NCBI RefSeq assembly: GCF_007992715.1
Contig: NZ_BKAU01000001.1
Span: 1,054,001-1,118,000, forward strand
Length of the DNA stretch: 64,000 nt
From: Chitinophaga cymbidii
GTDB taxonomy: Bacteria; Bacteroidota; Bacteroidia; Chitinophagales; Chitinophagaceae
Direction of reading: 5' to 3'
The notes below the pieces were generated by a model. The model ran no database searches, was not told where the DNA came from, and was given only the letters and a program-made list of their open reading frames with translations. The position numbers and the translations under genes were made by a program. Position 1 is the first letter of the stretch. Each line of letters starts with the position of its first letter. Shown one piece after another: positions 1 through 8,446 of this stretch.

Positions 1-319
1 CGTTGAGCTGTTCTTCCGTGGAAACGAGGGCGATGTTGATCGTACTGCGGCCATTGAGCTGCTCCGTAACGGACTGCATGCCGAGGAAAGCGAAGGTGAG
101 CTGTGTGGCCTGTGCGGGGAGGGTAATGGAATATTCGCCGCGGGTGTTGGTGGTAACGCCCACTCTTTTACCGGCGGCGTCCAGGGAAAAGACGCTGACA
201 CCCGGGATGGCGGTGCCGTCTTTCGCGTCTGTGACTTTCCCGCTGATCACTTTCTGCTGCGCCAGGAGGCATAGCGGTAAAGTGCATAGTAAAATCACGA
301 GGAAATAAACTTTCTTCAT
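1..319 (-). CDS. SusC/RagA-type TonB-dependent receptor, N-terminal part (runs off the window)
   Basis: Reading the minus strand from the ATG at 319-317 gives a frame that stays open to the window edge, about 106 residues. It begins with a signal peptide (MKKVYFLVILLC, then cleavage after LLAQQ) and continues into a carboxypeptidase-like regulatory domain with the SusC-family signature VISGKVTDAKDGTAIPGVSV, a TNTRGEYSI strand and the start of the pre-plug region. There is no STN domain, so it should not signal through FecR. SusC proteins are outer-membrane barrels that import oligosaccharides with a SusD lipoprotein; that partner would lie beyond the window. It follows the GH92 gene on the same strand, about 104 bases away, which suggests a mannan- or mannoside-directed locus. 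The family call is firm; the substrate is inferred from the neighbour only. Confidence 0.85.
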   Translation of the reverse strand, partial: MKKVYFLVILLCTLPLCLLAQQKVISGKVTDAKDGTAIPGVSVFSLDAAGKRVGVTTNTRGEYSITLPAQATQLTFAFLGMQSVTEQLNGRSTINIALVSTEEQLN

Positions 320-357
320 AACGTTTGTTTTCGTTCAGTCGAATAAATAATGGTGAT

Positions 358-379
358 AAAACGGTAATGCGTGTTACCG
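358..379 (-). terminator. Small hairpin with short T tract between GH92 and SusC-like genes
   Basis: CGGTAA (362-367) and TTACCG (374-379) form a perfect six-pair stem with a six-base loop; on the minus strand it is followed by four T residues (358-361). It lies between the GH92 stop and the receptor start. It is short and could be an attenuator that lowers receptor expression, or chance. Confidence 0.3.
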
Positions 380-423
380 GGATTTACGGTGGATAGAAAA
401 TGGCGTGTAGCATGAGCGTTGAA

Positions 424-2655
424 TTAGGTATTGGTGAACAATGCTTTATTGGGCATGGGCCCCATTTCCAGCTCCAGGTGCCCGCCGGCTGTCAGCTGGT
501 CGTGCGTGAACCAGGGGGTGTTGAGCGTTTTGCCGTTGAATTTTGCCTGTTGTATGTATTTGTTGACGGATGAGCAATTGTTGGCGGTGATGCGGAAGGT
601 CTTTCCGTTGGGCAGCCGGATGCTTACCTTGCTGAAAACGGGGCTGGTGATCGTGTACACCGGCAGGCCGGGCGTAACGGGATAGAAACCCATCGAAGTG
701 AATACCACGAACGCTGTCATGCCGCCGCCATCTTCATCGCCGGGGATGCCGAAAATGTTGTCCGCGAACCAGGTTTCCAGCAGGAAGCGGGTGCGCTTCT
801 GCGTTTTCCAGGGTGAAGCGGTGAAGTTGTAGAGGTACGGAATGTGGAAGCTGGGCTCGTTGCCCATGGAGAACTGTCCCACCAGCCCCGTGGCATCCGG
901 GAACTTGCTCCAGAACTCATATTTGGAACGGTCCAGTCCCTCGCGGAACAACTGGTCCAGTTTCTCTTCGAATGCTTTCTTCCCGCCCATCAGGGCCATC
1001 AGCCCGGGTATGTCCTGCTGCACCTGCCACATATAGGTGTAACCGTTATTCTCATCGTAATAATCCCTTCCGCCCATGCCGCCATCGAATTTCGGATCGA
1101 TCATGATCCAGTTGCCCTGCTTGTCTTTCGGCATGAAAAGCTGTTTTTCTTCATTCCAGAGATGGCGGTAATTCCGGCCGCGGGCGGCGAACAGCGCCGT
1201 ATCTTCATTTTTTCCGAGGTCCTTTGCGAACTGGCCGAGTGCCCAGTCGTCATAACTGTTGCCGAGCGTGACGGCCACAGCCTGCCGTTTCTCGAAATGA
1301 TGCACTTTGCTTTCGGTTTCTTTTTCGCCGGGATGCAATGCGGGAAAATAGCCGTGTTCGTAGTAATGATCGTCGAGCGGTGTTTTGTCCCCGTTCCGCC
1401 AGGGCAGCATGGTAGCGGCGGTGGCGTTCCTGTACATGCCTTCATAGGCTTTCTGCACATCGAAGTTGCGGAGGCCCTTGCGGTAAGCGTCAAGAAAAAC
1501 GATAGAGGAATGGAAGCCGTTCATGCAGGCGTGGTCGCCGAAGAGCACCGGGAAAGTGGGCACCCAGCCGCTTTGCTCGTACATGCGCACGTACGATTGC
1601 AGCATGTCTTCTTCGGCGGCGGGGTCCAGTATCATGCGCAATGGATGATGGGCCAGATAGCTGTCCCACGACCAGTCATCAACATAAAACGGACGTTCAT
1701 CCCGGTTGACCTTTTTATTATATCCGCTGTAATATTGTCCATCCTCCGTAACGTCCACCATCCTTTCATAACAACGGTACAGGGAAGTGTAGAAAGAACG
1801 GCGCTGCGCTTCGGTGCCGCCTTCCACCTGTATCTGCGACATCACCTTTTCCCAGGCCTTCCTTCCTTCTTCCGCCAGCTCATCAAAAGAACGGTCCCGC
1901 ACCTCCGCCTCAAAATTCTTCCGCGCCTGCTCCGGGCTCACATAACTGATCGCATATTTCAGCACGACTTCCTGCACGGACGCCGGGAAAGTGACATACG
2001 CTTTTACGCCCTCTCCCGACACAGCGGCCCGTGATACAGGCTGACCGTTTTCCAGCACGCCATGCTCACCCGCCGCGCTGAACATGCCATATAAATATAC
2101 CTTCACATCGCCCTGCCAGGTTTCCATACCGGTGAGCACATTGCCTTCCTGGAATTCCCATCTGGCGGCGCCGGGATTATACACATCCAGCAGGATGGAC
2201 TTATGCGGCACTTCAGGAAAGCGGAAACGAAGGATGCCGGTTTTCTTCCCGGCGGTGAAGTCCACCGTCACCTCCTGATCTATTAAATAAGTGGAATAGC
2301 GCCAGGGACGGTTCACTTCCAGGTCATGGTCCCAGGTCATCTTCGTGCGCCACAGCTCCGCGCTGAGCGGCTGCACCGCGGGCTTCACCGAAAAAACCTG
2401 GCCGAGGCGGTGAGATACCACGTTCAAGGGAAAGCTGGATATCTGATCGTCCAGGAAATCTTTCCGCTGCGGCGTGAACCGCACCATCTGGTTCGGCACC
2501 TGCACCGTGGGACGGGTAGGTTCCAGCAATCTGCCCACCGAACCGATCGTGGGGTCTACGTAATCAAGATTGGACTGCTCCGCGGAATTGGTGGCATTAC
2601 AGGCCATGCATAACATGCAGCCGAAGAAAAAAATCGATCGTAATTGTTTTTTCAT
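424..2655 (-). CDS. Glycoside hydrolase family 92 exo-alpha-mannosidase lipoprotein
   Basis: 743 residues, the usual GH92 length. GH92 enzymes are calcium-dependent, inverting exo-alpha-mannosidases acting on alpha-mannan and N-glycan mannose. The protein opens with a lipoprotein signal (lipobox LCMAC), the N-terminal beta-sandwich begins at LDYVDPTIGSVG, and the alpha/alpha catalytic half carries the family landmarks: Glu535 in YDENNGYTYMW is the likely general acid, GNEPSFHIPYLYNF lies at about 598-611, and Asp640 and Asp642 in GDEDGGGM have the spacing of the paired aspartates that assist the base. C-terminal strands (VYTITSPVFSKVSI) complete the fold. The lipoprotein signal implies anchoring in the periplasm or at the cell surface. 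It is divergent from the membrane-tethered regulator at 2932 and upstream of a SusC-like receptor. Which alpha linkage it cuts cannot be told from sequence. Confidence 0.9.
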   Translation of the reverse strand: MKKQLRSIFFFGCMLCMACNATNSAEQSNLDYVDPTIGSVGRLLEPTRPTVQVPNQMVRFTPQRKDFLDDQISSFPLNVVSHRLGQVFSVKPAVQPLSAELWRTKMTWDHDLEVNRPWRYSTYLIDQEVTVDFTAGKKTGILRFRFPEVPHKSILLDVYNPGAARWEFQEGNVLTGMETWQGDVKVYLYGMFSAAGEHGVLENGQPVSRAAVSGEGVKAYVTFPASVQEVVLKYAISYVSPEQARKNFEAEVRDRSFDELAEEGRKAWEKVMSQIQVEGGTEAQRRSFYTSLYRCYERMVDVTEDGQYYSGYNKKVNRDERPFYVDDWSWDSYLAHHPLRMILDPAAEEDMLQSYVRMYEQSGWVPTFPVLFGDHACMNGFHSSIVFLDAYRKGLRNFDVQKAYEGMYRNATAATMLPWRNGDKTPLDDHYYEHGYFPALHPGEKETESKVHHFEKRQAVAVTLGNSYDDWALGQFAKDLGKNEDTALFAARGRNYRHLWNEEKQLFMPKDKQGNWIMIDPKFDGGMGGRDYYDENNGYTYMWQVQQDIPGLMALMGGKKAFEEKLDQLFREGLDRSKYEFWSKFPDATGLVGQFSMGNEPSFHIPYLYNFTASPWKTQKRTRFLLETWFADNIFGIPGDEDGGGMTAFVVFTSMGFYPVTPGLPVYTITSPVFSKVSIRLPNGKTFRITANNCSSVNKYIQQAKFNGKTLNTPWFTHDQLTAGGHLELEMGPMPNKALFTNT

Positions 2656-2717
2656 AACCGGAATAAGTAACTCATCGAATATGCATGCAATAAACCCTCA
2701 AGTCACTAACAAAAGCA

Positions 2718-2733
2718 TTAACGAAAACGTTAA
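2718..2733. promoter_or_regulatory. Perfect inverted repeat, candidate operator in a divergent promoter region
   Basis: TTAACG and CGTTAA face each other across AAAA (TTAACGAAAACGTTAA). The site lies in the 276-base AT-rich gap between the divergent GH92 gene and the membrane-tethered regulator; a tandem ATTAATTTT repeat follows at about 2741-2758. Position and symmetry fit a protein-binding operator serving one or both genes. The regulator at 2932 is an obvious candidate ligand, but this is inference. Confidence 0.4.
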
Positions 2734-2931
2734 CCCGGAAATTAATTTTATTAATTTTATCAATTGACTGATTACCAAATAAATAAAACGGTATTAATTT
2801 TATAATCCGATGGATGATTTTCGTATCTTTTTTAAGTGTAAGTATTACGTATAAGTGCCGCCAGATCGGCTTGCGGCTATTTTTGAATAAGAAATTGAGT
2901 ACTTTACAGCTCATTGGATAACAAGCCTCCC

Positions 2932-5406
2932 ATGAGGAAATATTTTTACTGTTTAATCTATATTATATTATCTGTTCAGGCAGCCAGCGGTCAGTCACAC
3001 GGCCTGGAATTTTCCAGTCATGAGGTGGTGCCTGAAAAAAGGACCTCGCTGAACCTGACGCCAGTGGACCCTGTTTGCCTGCGGAACGTTGCGGAAATTT
3101 CCTTCGACCTGATGCTGCGGCCGAACCAGGAAACCTATTTCGGATATGTGATGCGGTTGCTCACGAGCGATCATCAGAATATCGACCTGGTTTATAATCA
3201 GCGGCTGGCTACGTTCAATTTTGTGGTCGGGGAGATCATCATCGGCAGCTTTGTGATCGATTCGGCGCAGATATTCCGGAGCTGGAACCGGTTTCGCTTC
3301 CGCTTTGATGAAAAAAAGAAGGAGGCTTCTTTTTATTATAACGACCAACTGGTGTCCCGCGGCCGGCTGGTGCTTTCTCCCGCACCCTGCTGCCGCGTCT
3401 TTTTCGGCACCAACAGTTTTGAAGGATACCAGACGCTGGACGTACCGCCAATGCGCATCAAAGACATCCGCATCAAGGAAGACGGCCAGCTGCGGTATTA
3501 TTACCCGCTCTCCGAAAGCGCCGGAACGGTGGCGAAAGACCAGGTGGAGCAGCGAACCGCGCAGGTGAAGAACCCCATTTGGGTGAAACCGCGGCACCAG
3601 CACTGGGAGCAGGTGGCGGCTTTTGAAACGACGGGCGCCCCCAGCACCGCATTCGACAAAAAAAGAGAGATCCTTTACATCATCACGACAGATTCCCTCT
3701 ACCAGCTGTCCCTCCGCAACATGACGCTGTCCGGGAAGCCTTACGCCCGCAGCCGGGAGATATTGCCGGCGGGGAACCAGTCGGTGTACGATCATCATCA
3801 CGACAAACTCTACAATTTCTATATCGACGAACGGAAGGTAAGCACCTACGATTCGCTGCAACGCACCTGGGATTCGGCGTTTGCTTCCACGGAGCTGACG
3901 GAATACTGGCAGGCCAACAAGTTCCTCTCGCCCCGGGACTCCTCTTTATATATTGTATGCGGCTACGGCCAGCTGCGTTACAAAAACCTGGTGCAACGCT
4001 ATCACTTTCCTTCGCGGCAGTGGACGGTGGTGCCTACCAGGGGCGATACGCTGATGCCGCGTTACCTCGCGGCGCTTGGCCTCAATGAAACGAACGACAC
4101 CGCTTTCATCATGGGCGGATATGGCAGCAACACCGGCGACCAGGCGGTCAATCCCCGGTATAATTATGAACTGACGGCTTACAGCATCGCGGACAGCACT
4201 TTCCATCTGCGCTACCGCCTGCCGGAACCAACGCGGCAGTTCTGCTTCGCCAACAGCCTGGTGATCGACAGCGCCGCACAGGAATATTACGCGCTGATCT
4301 ATCCGAACAACCAGTTCAATTCCTCCCTCCAGCTGATCCGTGGCTCGCTGCATAAACCGGAGTACCAGCTGATCGGGGATTCCATTCCTTATTCGTTTTA
4401 TGACATCCGTTCCTTCGCCGATCTTTTCTACGCCGCCGTCAACCAGAAACTGATCGCGGTTACGTTATATCATTCCAAAGACGAGATTTCCAGCGTGAAG
4501 GTCTATACGCTGGACTTCCCGCCGAATCCCGCAGAGCCGGCGGCGGTCACCGCCACGGGCGGCCGGGGCTACTGGTTCTACCTGCTGGCGGGCATTGGCC
4601 TGGTTGCGGTGCTTGGCGTTGTGTGGCTGGCAAGAAAGCGCAAACCTGCAAAGCAAGCCACACCTTTGCTGTTTGAGGAAGAGGAAGTGAAAAGTCCGGA
4701 TACCTCCGCCATTTACCTCTTCGGGCAATTTGAGGTGTTCGACCGCGAAGGACATGATATCACGAAGCAGTTCACGCCGCTGCTGAAGGAATTGTTCCTC
4801 CTCCTGCTCGTTCACTCCATGAAAGACGGGAAGGGTATTGCCACGGAGGAGCTGTATGATATCCTGTGGAACGACAAACTGCCGAAAGATGCGCGGAACA
4901 ATTTCTCCGTGAACATCGTCAAGCTGAAAGCCATCCTGGAAAAAATCGGCGAGTTCCACATCGGCAGGGAATCCGGCAAATGGAAGCTGGAAGCCTTGCA
5001 GGAGCATATCTATATCGACTACGCCCAGTATATCCAGCTGCTGAACACTCCTTCCATCAACGGACTGCTGAGCATCGTGCACCGCGGCGCATTTTTGCGC
5101 ACCACGCATTACGAGTGGCTCGACCCGCTGAAATTCGACATTTCGGTACAGGTGATCGACATCCTCCTGAAATATGCCGCGGCGGCCGATCCTCATACGG
5201 AAGCGGAACTGATCGTGAAGATCACCAACGCCATTTTTCATTTCGACAACCTTAACGAAGAAGCGCTGCTGTACAAATGCAAAAGCCTGATCCATCTCGG
5301 CCGGCACAGCATGGCGAAAGAAACGTACGAGAAATTTGCGAAGGAATACCGCGAGAGCTACGGACAGGATTTCGGAAAATCATTTATCGGGATCACGCAA
5401 CATTAA
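2932..5406 (+). CDS. Membrane-tethered transcription regulator: LamG/Kelch-like sensor, TM helix, winged helix and BTAD-like domain
   Basis: About 824 residues from the ATG at 2932; an in-frame TTG at 2914 is less likely because MRKYFYCLIYIILSVQAASGQ is a proper signal peptide. Residues about 25-205 look like a LamG/concanavalin-type sandwich (ending LRYYYPLSESAGTVAKDQV), and 220-530 are Kelch-like propeller repeats (GYGQLRYKNLVQRYHF, FIMGGYGSNTGD). One transmembrane helix follows at about 546-570 (YLLAGIGLVAVLGVVWLA, then RKRK). The cytoplasmic part has an OmpR-type winged helix (593-703, from YLFGQFEVFDREG) and a helical repeat region resembling the BTAD domain of SARP activators (to the C-terminus). 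It has no kinase domain, so it is a one-component receptor that would have to bind DNA from the membrane. It is divergent from GH92, a plausible target. Domain calls are from pattern recognition. Confidence 0.7.
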   Translation: MRKYFYCLIYIILSVQAASGQSHGLEFSSHEVVPEKRTSLNLTPVDPVCLRNVAEISFDLMLRPNQETYFGYVMRLLTSDHQNIDLVYNQRLATFNFVVGEIIIGSFVIDSAQIFRSWNRFRFRFDEKKKEASFYYNDQLVSRGRLVLSPAPCCRVFFGTNSFEGYQTLDVPPMRIKDIRIKEDGQLRYYYPLSESAGTVAKDQVEQRTAQVKNPIWVKPRHQHWEQVAAFETTGAPSTAFDKKREILYIITTDSLYQLSLRNMTLSGKPYARSREILPAGNQSVYDHHHDKLYNFYIDERKVSTYDSLQRTWDSAFASTELTEYWQANKFLSPRDSSLYIVCGYGQLRYKNLVQRYHFPSRQWTVVPTRGDTLMPRYLAALGLNETNDTAFIMGGYGSNTGDQAVNPRYNYELTAYSIADSTFHLRYRLPEPTRQFCFANSLVIDSAAQEYYALIYPNNQFNSSLQLIRGSLHKPEYQLIGDSIPYSFYDIRSFADLFYAAVNQKLIAVTLYHSKDEISSVKVYTLDFPPNPAEPAAVTATGGRGYWFYLLAGIGLVAVLGVVWLARKRKPAKQATPLLFEEEEVKSPDTSAIYLFGQFEVFDREGHDITKQFTPLLKELFLLLLVHSMKDGKGIATEELYDILWNDKLPKDARNNFSVNIVKLKAILEKIGEFHIGRESGKWKLEALQEHIYIDYAQYIQLLNTPSINGLLSIVHRGAFLRTTHYEWLDPLKFDISVQVIDILLKYAAAADPHTEAELIVKITNAIFHFDNLNEEALLYKCKSLIHLGRHSMAKETYEKFAKEYRESYGQDFGKSFIGITQH

Positions 5407-5516
5407 CGCATCATTGCAAAATGAAACGTTAGTCATGTGAAACGGCAGCAAAAACTGATATCAATCATCGCCGCACAGCAGTCCGCCCCGCTATAAATGC
5501 CTATTTTAGCATAAAA

Positions 5517-6143
5517 ATGTTTGTATACAGCCGTAAGCAGGAAATCGTCAATGGGTTGATCCATGGCCTGGGGATCGCATTTGGAGTAAGCGGGCTGCCG
5601 GTGCTGATCGGGCTGGCGGCGGCGCATGGCAATACCGCGGGCGTGGTGGGCGCGGGGGTGTACAGCTTCTGCTTCCTGCTGCTTTTCACCAGCTCCACCG
5701 TATATCATCTTTCCATTGAAACGTCCATCAAAAAGATCTTTCTCGTATTTGACCACATCAGCATTTATTTTCTCATTGCCGGAACCTATACGCCGTTCCT
5801 GCTCGTTTATATGAACGATGCCTTCGGCATCTCGCTGCTATCCGTATTGTGGGGATTGACGGTCGTTGGCGTGCTTTTCAAAAGCTGGTTCACGGGCCGG
5901 TTCGATTTTATCAGCACGATCATCTACCTGCTGATGGGATGGATCATGATAGTAGGCGGAAGACGTTTTTTTGACGAGCTGCCGCTTTCCGTATTGATAT
6001 TGATCACCATCGGCGGCGGCCTGTATACGGTCGGCGTGATCTTTTATATGATGGACAAACGGACGTACAGCCATGCCGTATGGCATACCTTCGTGCTGGT
6101 GGCGGCTATTTGCCATTATGTAGCCGTGCTGATGGCGATGTAA
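5517..6143 (+). CDS. trhA: Hemolysin III / PAQR family membrane protein (TrhA-like)
   Basis: 208 residues with seven hydrophobic segments, the normal size. The PAQR landmarks are all present: N-G-x-x-H-G near the N-terminus (EIVNGLIHGLG), S-x-x-x-H after the second helix (STVYHLS), DHISIYFLIAGTYTP in the middle, and the C-terminal H-x-x-W-H with a further His (YSHAVWHTFVLVAAICHY). The three histidines and the aspartate form a metal site in the eukaryotic relatives. Bacterial members are linked to membrane-fluidity homeostasis; the hemolysin name is historical. It is monocistronic or reads toward the DGPF gene 62 bases downstream. A near-consensus -7 element (TATTTTAG, about 5502-5509) precedes the ATG. 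Confidence 0.88.
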   Translation: MFVYSRKQEIVNGLIHGLGIAFGVSGLPVLIGLAAAHGNTAGVVGAGVYSFCFLLLFTSSTVYHLSIETSIKKIFLVFDHISIYFLIAGTYTPFLLVYMNDAFGISLLSVLWGLTVVGVLFKSWFTGRFDFISTIIYLLMGWIMIVGGRRFFDELPLSVLILITIGGGLYTVGVIFYMMDKRTYSHAVWHTFVLVAAICHYVAVLMAM

Positions 6144-6153
6144 AAATAATTTG

Positions 6154-6190
6154 TCCCCATTGGGGAATGTCGATCGTTATTAGATCGAAC
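6154..6190 (+). promoter_or_regulatory. Candidate ECF42-type promoter / inverted repeats upstream of the DGPF gene
   Basis: TGTCGA at 6168-6173 matches the -35 element that I recall being reported for ECF42 sigma factors, with CGA at 6186-6188 as a possible -10 (12 bases apart, shorter than usual). The same bases form a perfect inverted repeat, TCGATC (6170-6175) and GATCGA (6183-6188). A second one, TCCCC-ATT-GGGGA, occupies 6154-6166. The site is 16 bases before the DGPF start codon and would fit autoregulation by the sigma factor encoded next. An operator for another regulator is the alternative. Confidence 0.45.
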
Positions 6191-6205
6191 CATAAAATTT
6201 ACGAC

Positions 6206-6550
6206 ATGAAAGAGTTCTTATTGATCTTCCGGCTCAGCAGCGTTCCTACCAGCAGCCCTTCGCCGGAACAAATGCAGGAAAGGATGAACTGGCTGGCCAG
6301 CGTAGCCGCGCAGAACAAGCTGGCTGATAAAGGCAACCGGCTGGCATACGCCAACGCAAAGACCGTAAAACCCGGTGACATTGTTACCGACGGCCCTTTC
6401 ACCGAAATCAAGGAATTCATCACCGGCTATATGGTGGTGAAAACCGCTACGATCGAAGAGGCCGTTGAACTGGCGAAAGCCAACCCCATCCTCAAAATGG
6501 GCGGCAGCGTGGAAGTACGGACCATATTAACGCCGGATGAAAAAGCTTAA
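6206..6550 (+). CDS. YCII-related (DGPF) domain protein, partner of ECF42-type sigma factor
   Basis: 114 residues from the ATG at 6206 (MKEFLLIFRLSS); longer frames upstream overlap the preceding gene and add nothing recognisable. The YCII signature TDGPFTEIKEFITGYMVV gives the family its DGPF name, and AVELAKANPIL...GGSVEVRTI is the usual last helix and strand. Proteins of this family are small ferredoxin-like barrels related to YciI and are genetically tied to ECF sigma factors of the ECF42 group, as here: its last 14 bases overlap the start of the sigma gene. In published cases the DGPF gene is the sigma factor's main target. The biochemical function is unknown. Confidence 0.88.
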   Translation: MKEFLLIFRLSSVPTSSPSPEQMQERMNWLASVAAQNKLADKGNRLAYANAKTVKPGDIVTDGPFTEIKEFITGYMVVKTATIEEAVELAKANPILKMGGSVEVRTILTPDEKA

Positions 6551-7787
6551 TGAGCTTTTACCACACCTGTTCAGGTTGGAATATTCCAAAATGACGGCCG
6601 TGCTGTGCCGTCATTTTGGCTTGCAACATATTGAAACAGCCGAGGACATTGCCAGCGAAACCTTCCTCAAAGCAACAGAAACCTGGGGCGTAAACGGCAT
6701 TCCGGAGAATCCCACCGCCTGGCTTTACACCGTTGCCAAAAACAAAACGAAAGATCATCTCAAACGGCTTTCCATTTTCGAAACACGCATCAAAGGAAAT
6801 ATTCAGCCGGAAGCAGCGCATACGGAACCTGATTTTGATTTCACCCAACAGACCATTGCGGACAGCCAGCTGGCGATGATCTTCGCCGTCTGCAACCCGG
6901 CCAACTCCACGGAAGCGCAGATATGCCTGGCGCTGCAAATACTTTGCGGGTTCAGTGTGGAAGAGATCGCGAATGCATTCCTCACCGGCAAAGAAACCGT
7001 CAAAAAACGACTGCTGCGCGCGAGGGCCAGTCTGCGCAATGATAATTTCCAGATAAAACAGTTGACAGAAGACGCTATCCGGTCCAGGCTGGATACCGTG
7101 TTGCGGACCCTGTACCTCCTGTTCAACGAAGGATATTTCTCCCGGTCCGGCGATCACCTGGTGCGGAAAGATCTTTGCTCGGAAGCCATCCGGCTGACGC
7201 TTATCCTGGTTGAAAACCCATTGACCAATACCACCAAAGCCAATGCCCTGCTGGCGTTGATGTGCTTTCAAAGCTCGCGCCTGGATGCCAGGGCCGATGA
7301 TGCGGGAGATGCGATCCTGTTTGAGCAGCAGGATAAAACGCTGTGGAGCAAAGAGCTGATCGAAAAGGGTAATTATTATTTCGTGAACGCCTGCTCCGGC
7401 AACGACCTTTCCAAATACCACCTGGAAGCCGGGATCGCCTACTGGCATGCCGCTCCGGCAAATAAAAACAAGTGGGCGCACATTCTGGAATTATACAACC
7501 AGCTCATCCTCCTGGAATATTCTCCCATGACGGCGCTGAACCGCACGTTCGCCTTCGCTAAAGTGTATGGCAACGAATCCGCCATTGTGGAAGCGGAGAA
7601 GCTGGGACTGGAAGAGATCAATTATTATCATTCCCTGCTTGGTTACCTCTACGCCGGCATTGATACCGGTAAAGCCATCGCACATTATACCACCGCCATC
7701 CGGCTGACGCGCTCACCGTCGGAAAAGAAAACCCTGGCGAAAGAGATAGAGCGGCTTGTGCAAAAGAACGGCCCGCCTCCTCTATGA
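6537..7787 (+). CDS. ECF42-type RNA polymerase sigma factor with C-terminal TPR-like extension
   Basis: 416 residues, about twice a minimal ECF sigma. Region 2 spans about residues 10-80 (HFGLQHIETAEDIASETFLKA, then NPTAWLYTVAKNKTKDHLKR, the core-binding and -10 part). Region 4 spans about 110-165 (CGFSVEEIANAFLTGKETVKKRLLRAR, a helix-turn-helix). The remaining 250 residues are helical repeats (the DUF6596/TPR-like tail), including RTLYLLFNEGYFS, typical of the group. There is no anti-sigma gene alongside; in ECF42 the C-terminal extension is thought to control activity in place of an anti-sigma. The 14-base overlap with the DGPF gene indicates translational coupling. Confidence 0.9.
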   Translation: MKKLNELLPHLFRLEYSKMTAVLCRHFGLQHIETAEDIASETFLKATETWGVNGIPENPTAWLYTVAKNKTKDHLKRLSIFETRIKGNIQPEAAHTEPDFDFTQQTIADSQLAMIFAVCNPANSTEAQICLALQILCGFSVEEIANAFLTGKETVKKRLLRARASLRNDNFQIKQLTEDAIRSRLDTVLRTLYLLFNEGYFSRSGDHLVRKDLCSEAIRLTLILVENPLTNTTKANALLALMCFQSSRLDARADDAGDAILFEQQDKTLWSKELIEKGNYYFVNACSGNDLSKYHLEAGIAYWHAAPANKNKWAHILELYNQLILLEYSPMTALNRTFAFAKVYGNESAIVEAEKLGLEEINYYHSLLGYLYAGIDTGKAIAHYTTAIRLTRSPSEKKTLAKEIERLVQKNGPPPL

Positions 7788-8008
7788 GATGGATAAGTAA
7801 ACTAAAAGGAAAAAGTACGAACTATCTCCGCAAGTTGAATATTTATCACTCTCAAGCACTAAACCATCTAAAAACCAGCCTGGCAGGAACCGAAGGATTG
7901 TTCCGGGAAGCAAATACCAAAATTATTTGGCGTATGTTTGGATTACATCCGTTAAGTAGTGAAGTATCTAATTTTTTTTGCCGGCGGAGAAATCCAAAAA
8001 CCGACTAC

Positions 8009-8446
8009 ATGTTTGACGAACTTATCAAATACAAACACGCTAACCACTTTTTCTTTTCATCTGTTGACAACTTAGCGCAAGTTTGCAACGCTCCGGCAGA
8101 CAAGAGTGGTGTTTACGTTATTTATGCCTTAAAACGTGGGAAAATAGAACTTATTTATGTCGGGCGTTCCGGAGAAATTAAACGTGATGGCTCACTTTTT
8201 ATTCGCAAAGCAGGACTTGGCGGACTAAAAGACCGGCTGGTAAACGGGAAACAGTTTGGTGAGCCAAGACGAAATTCCTGGAGGCGGCAGATGCTCTTCG
8301 AAGGAATTGAGGCGCTGGATATATACTGGTATGTAACACACAATGAAGAGTTTACCGACTGTCCAAAAATTTTAGAAAATAAGCTGTTATTAAAACATCT
8401 GGACATTTATGGCCAATTACCAAGATGGAATAGTAAGCATTTTTAA
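8009..8446 (+). CDS. GIY-YIG domain protein
   Basis: I place the start at the ATG at 8009 (MFDELIKYKHANHFFF), where remembered Bacteroidota homologues begin, giving 145 residues. The frame is also open back to an ATG at 7784 that overlaps the sigma-factor stop (ATGA); those 75 extra codons resemble nothing I know. The GIY-YIG fold shows as GVYVIY at about residues 34-39, YVG about 12 residues on, an arginine after it (GLKDRL) and a late glutamate (ILENKLLLKH). These are the catalytic positions of the nuclease superfamily, but the motif is GVY-YVG and there is no second domain, so nuclease activity is not certain. Base composition is clearly more AT-rich than the flanks, suggesting acquisition. 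It overlaps the next gene by 38 bases. Confidence 0.7.
   Translation: MFDELIKYKHANHFFFSSVDNLAQVCNAPADKSGVYVIYALKRGKIELIYVGRSGEIKRDGSLFIRKAGLGGLKDRLVNGKQFGEPRRNSWRRQMLFEGIEALDIYWYVTHNEEFTDCPKILENKLLLKHLDIYGQLPRWNSKHF

Noticed and set aside
7784..8008. In-frame extension of the GIY-YIG gene to an ATGA overlap with the sigma gene
   Set aside because: The 75 codons look unlike protein and relatives as I remember them start at MFDELIKYK-type sequence. Kept only as a note.
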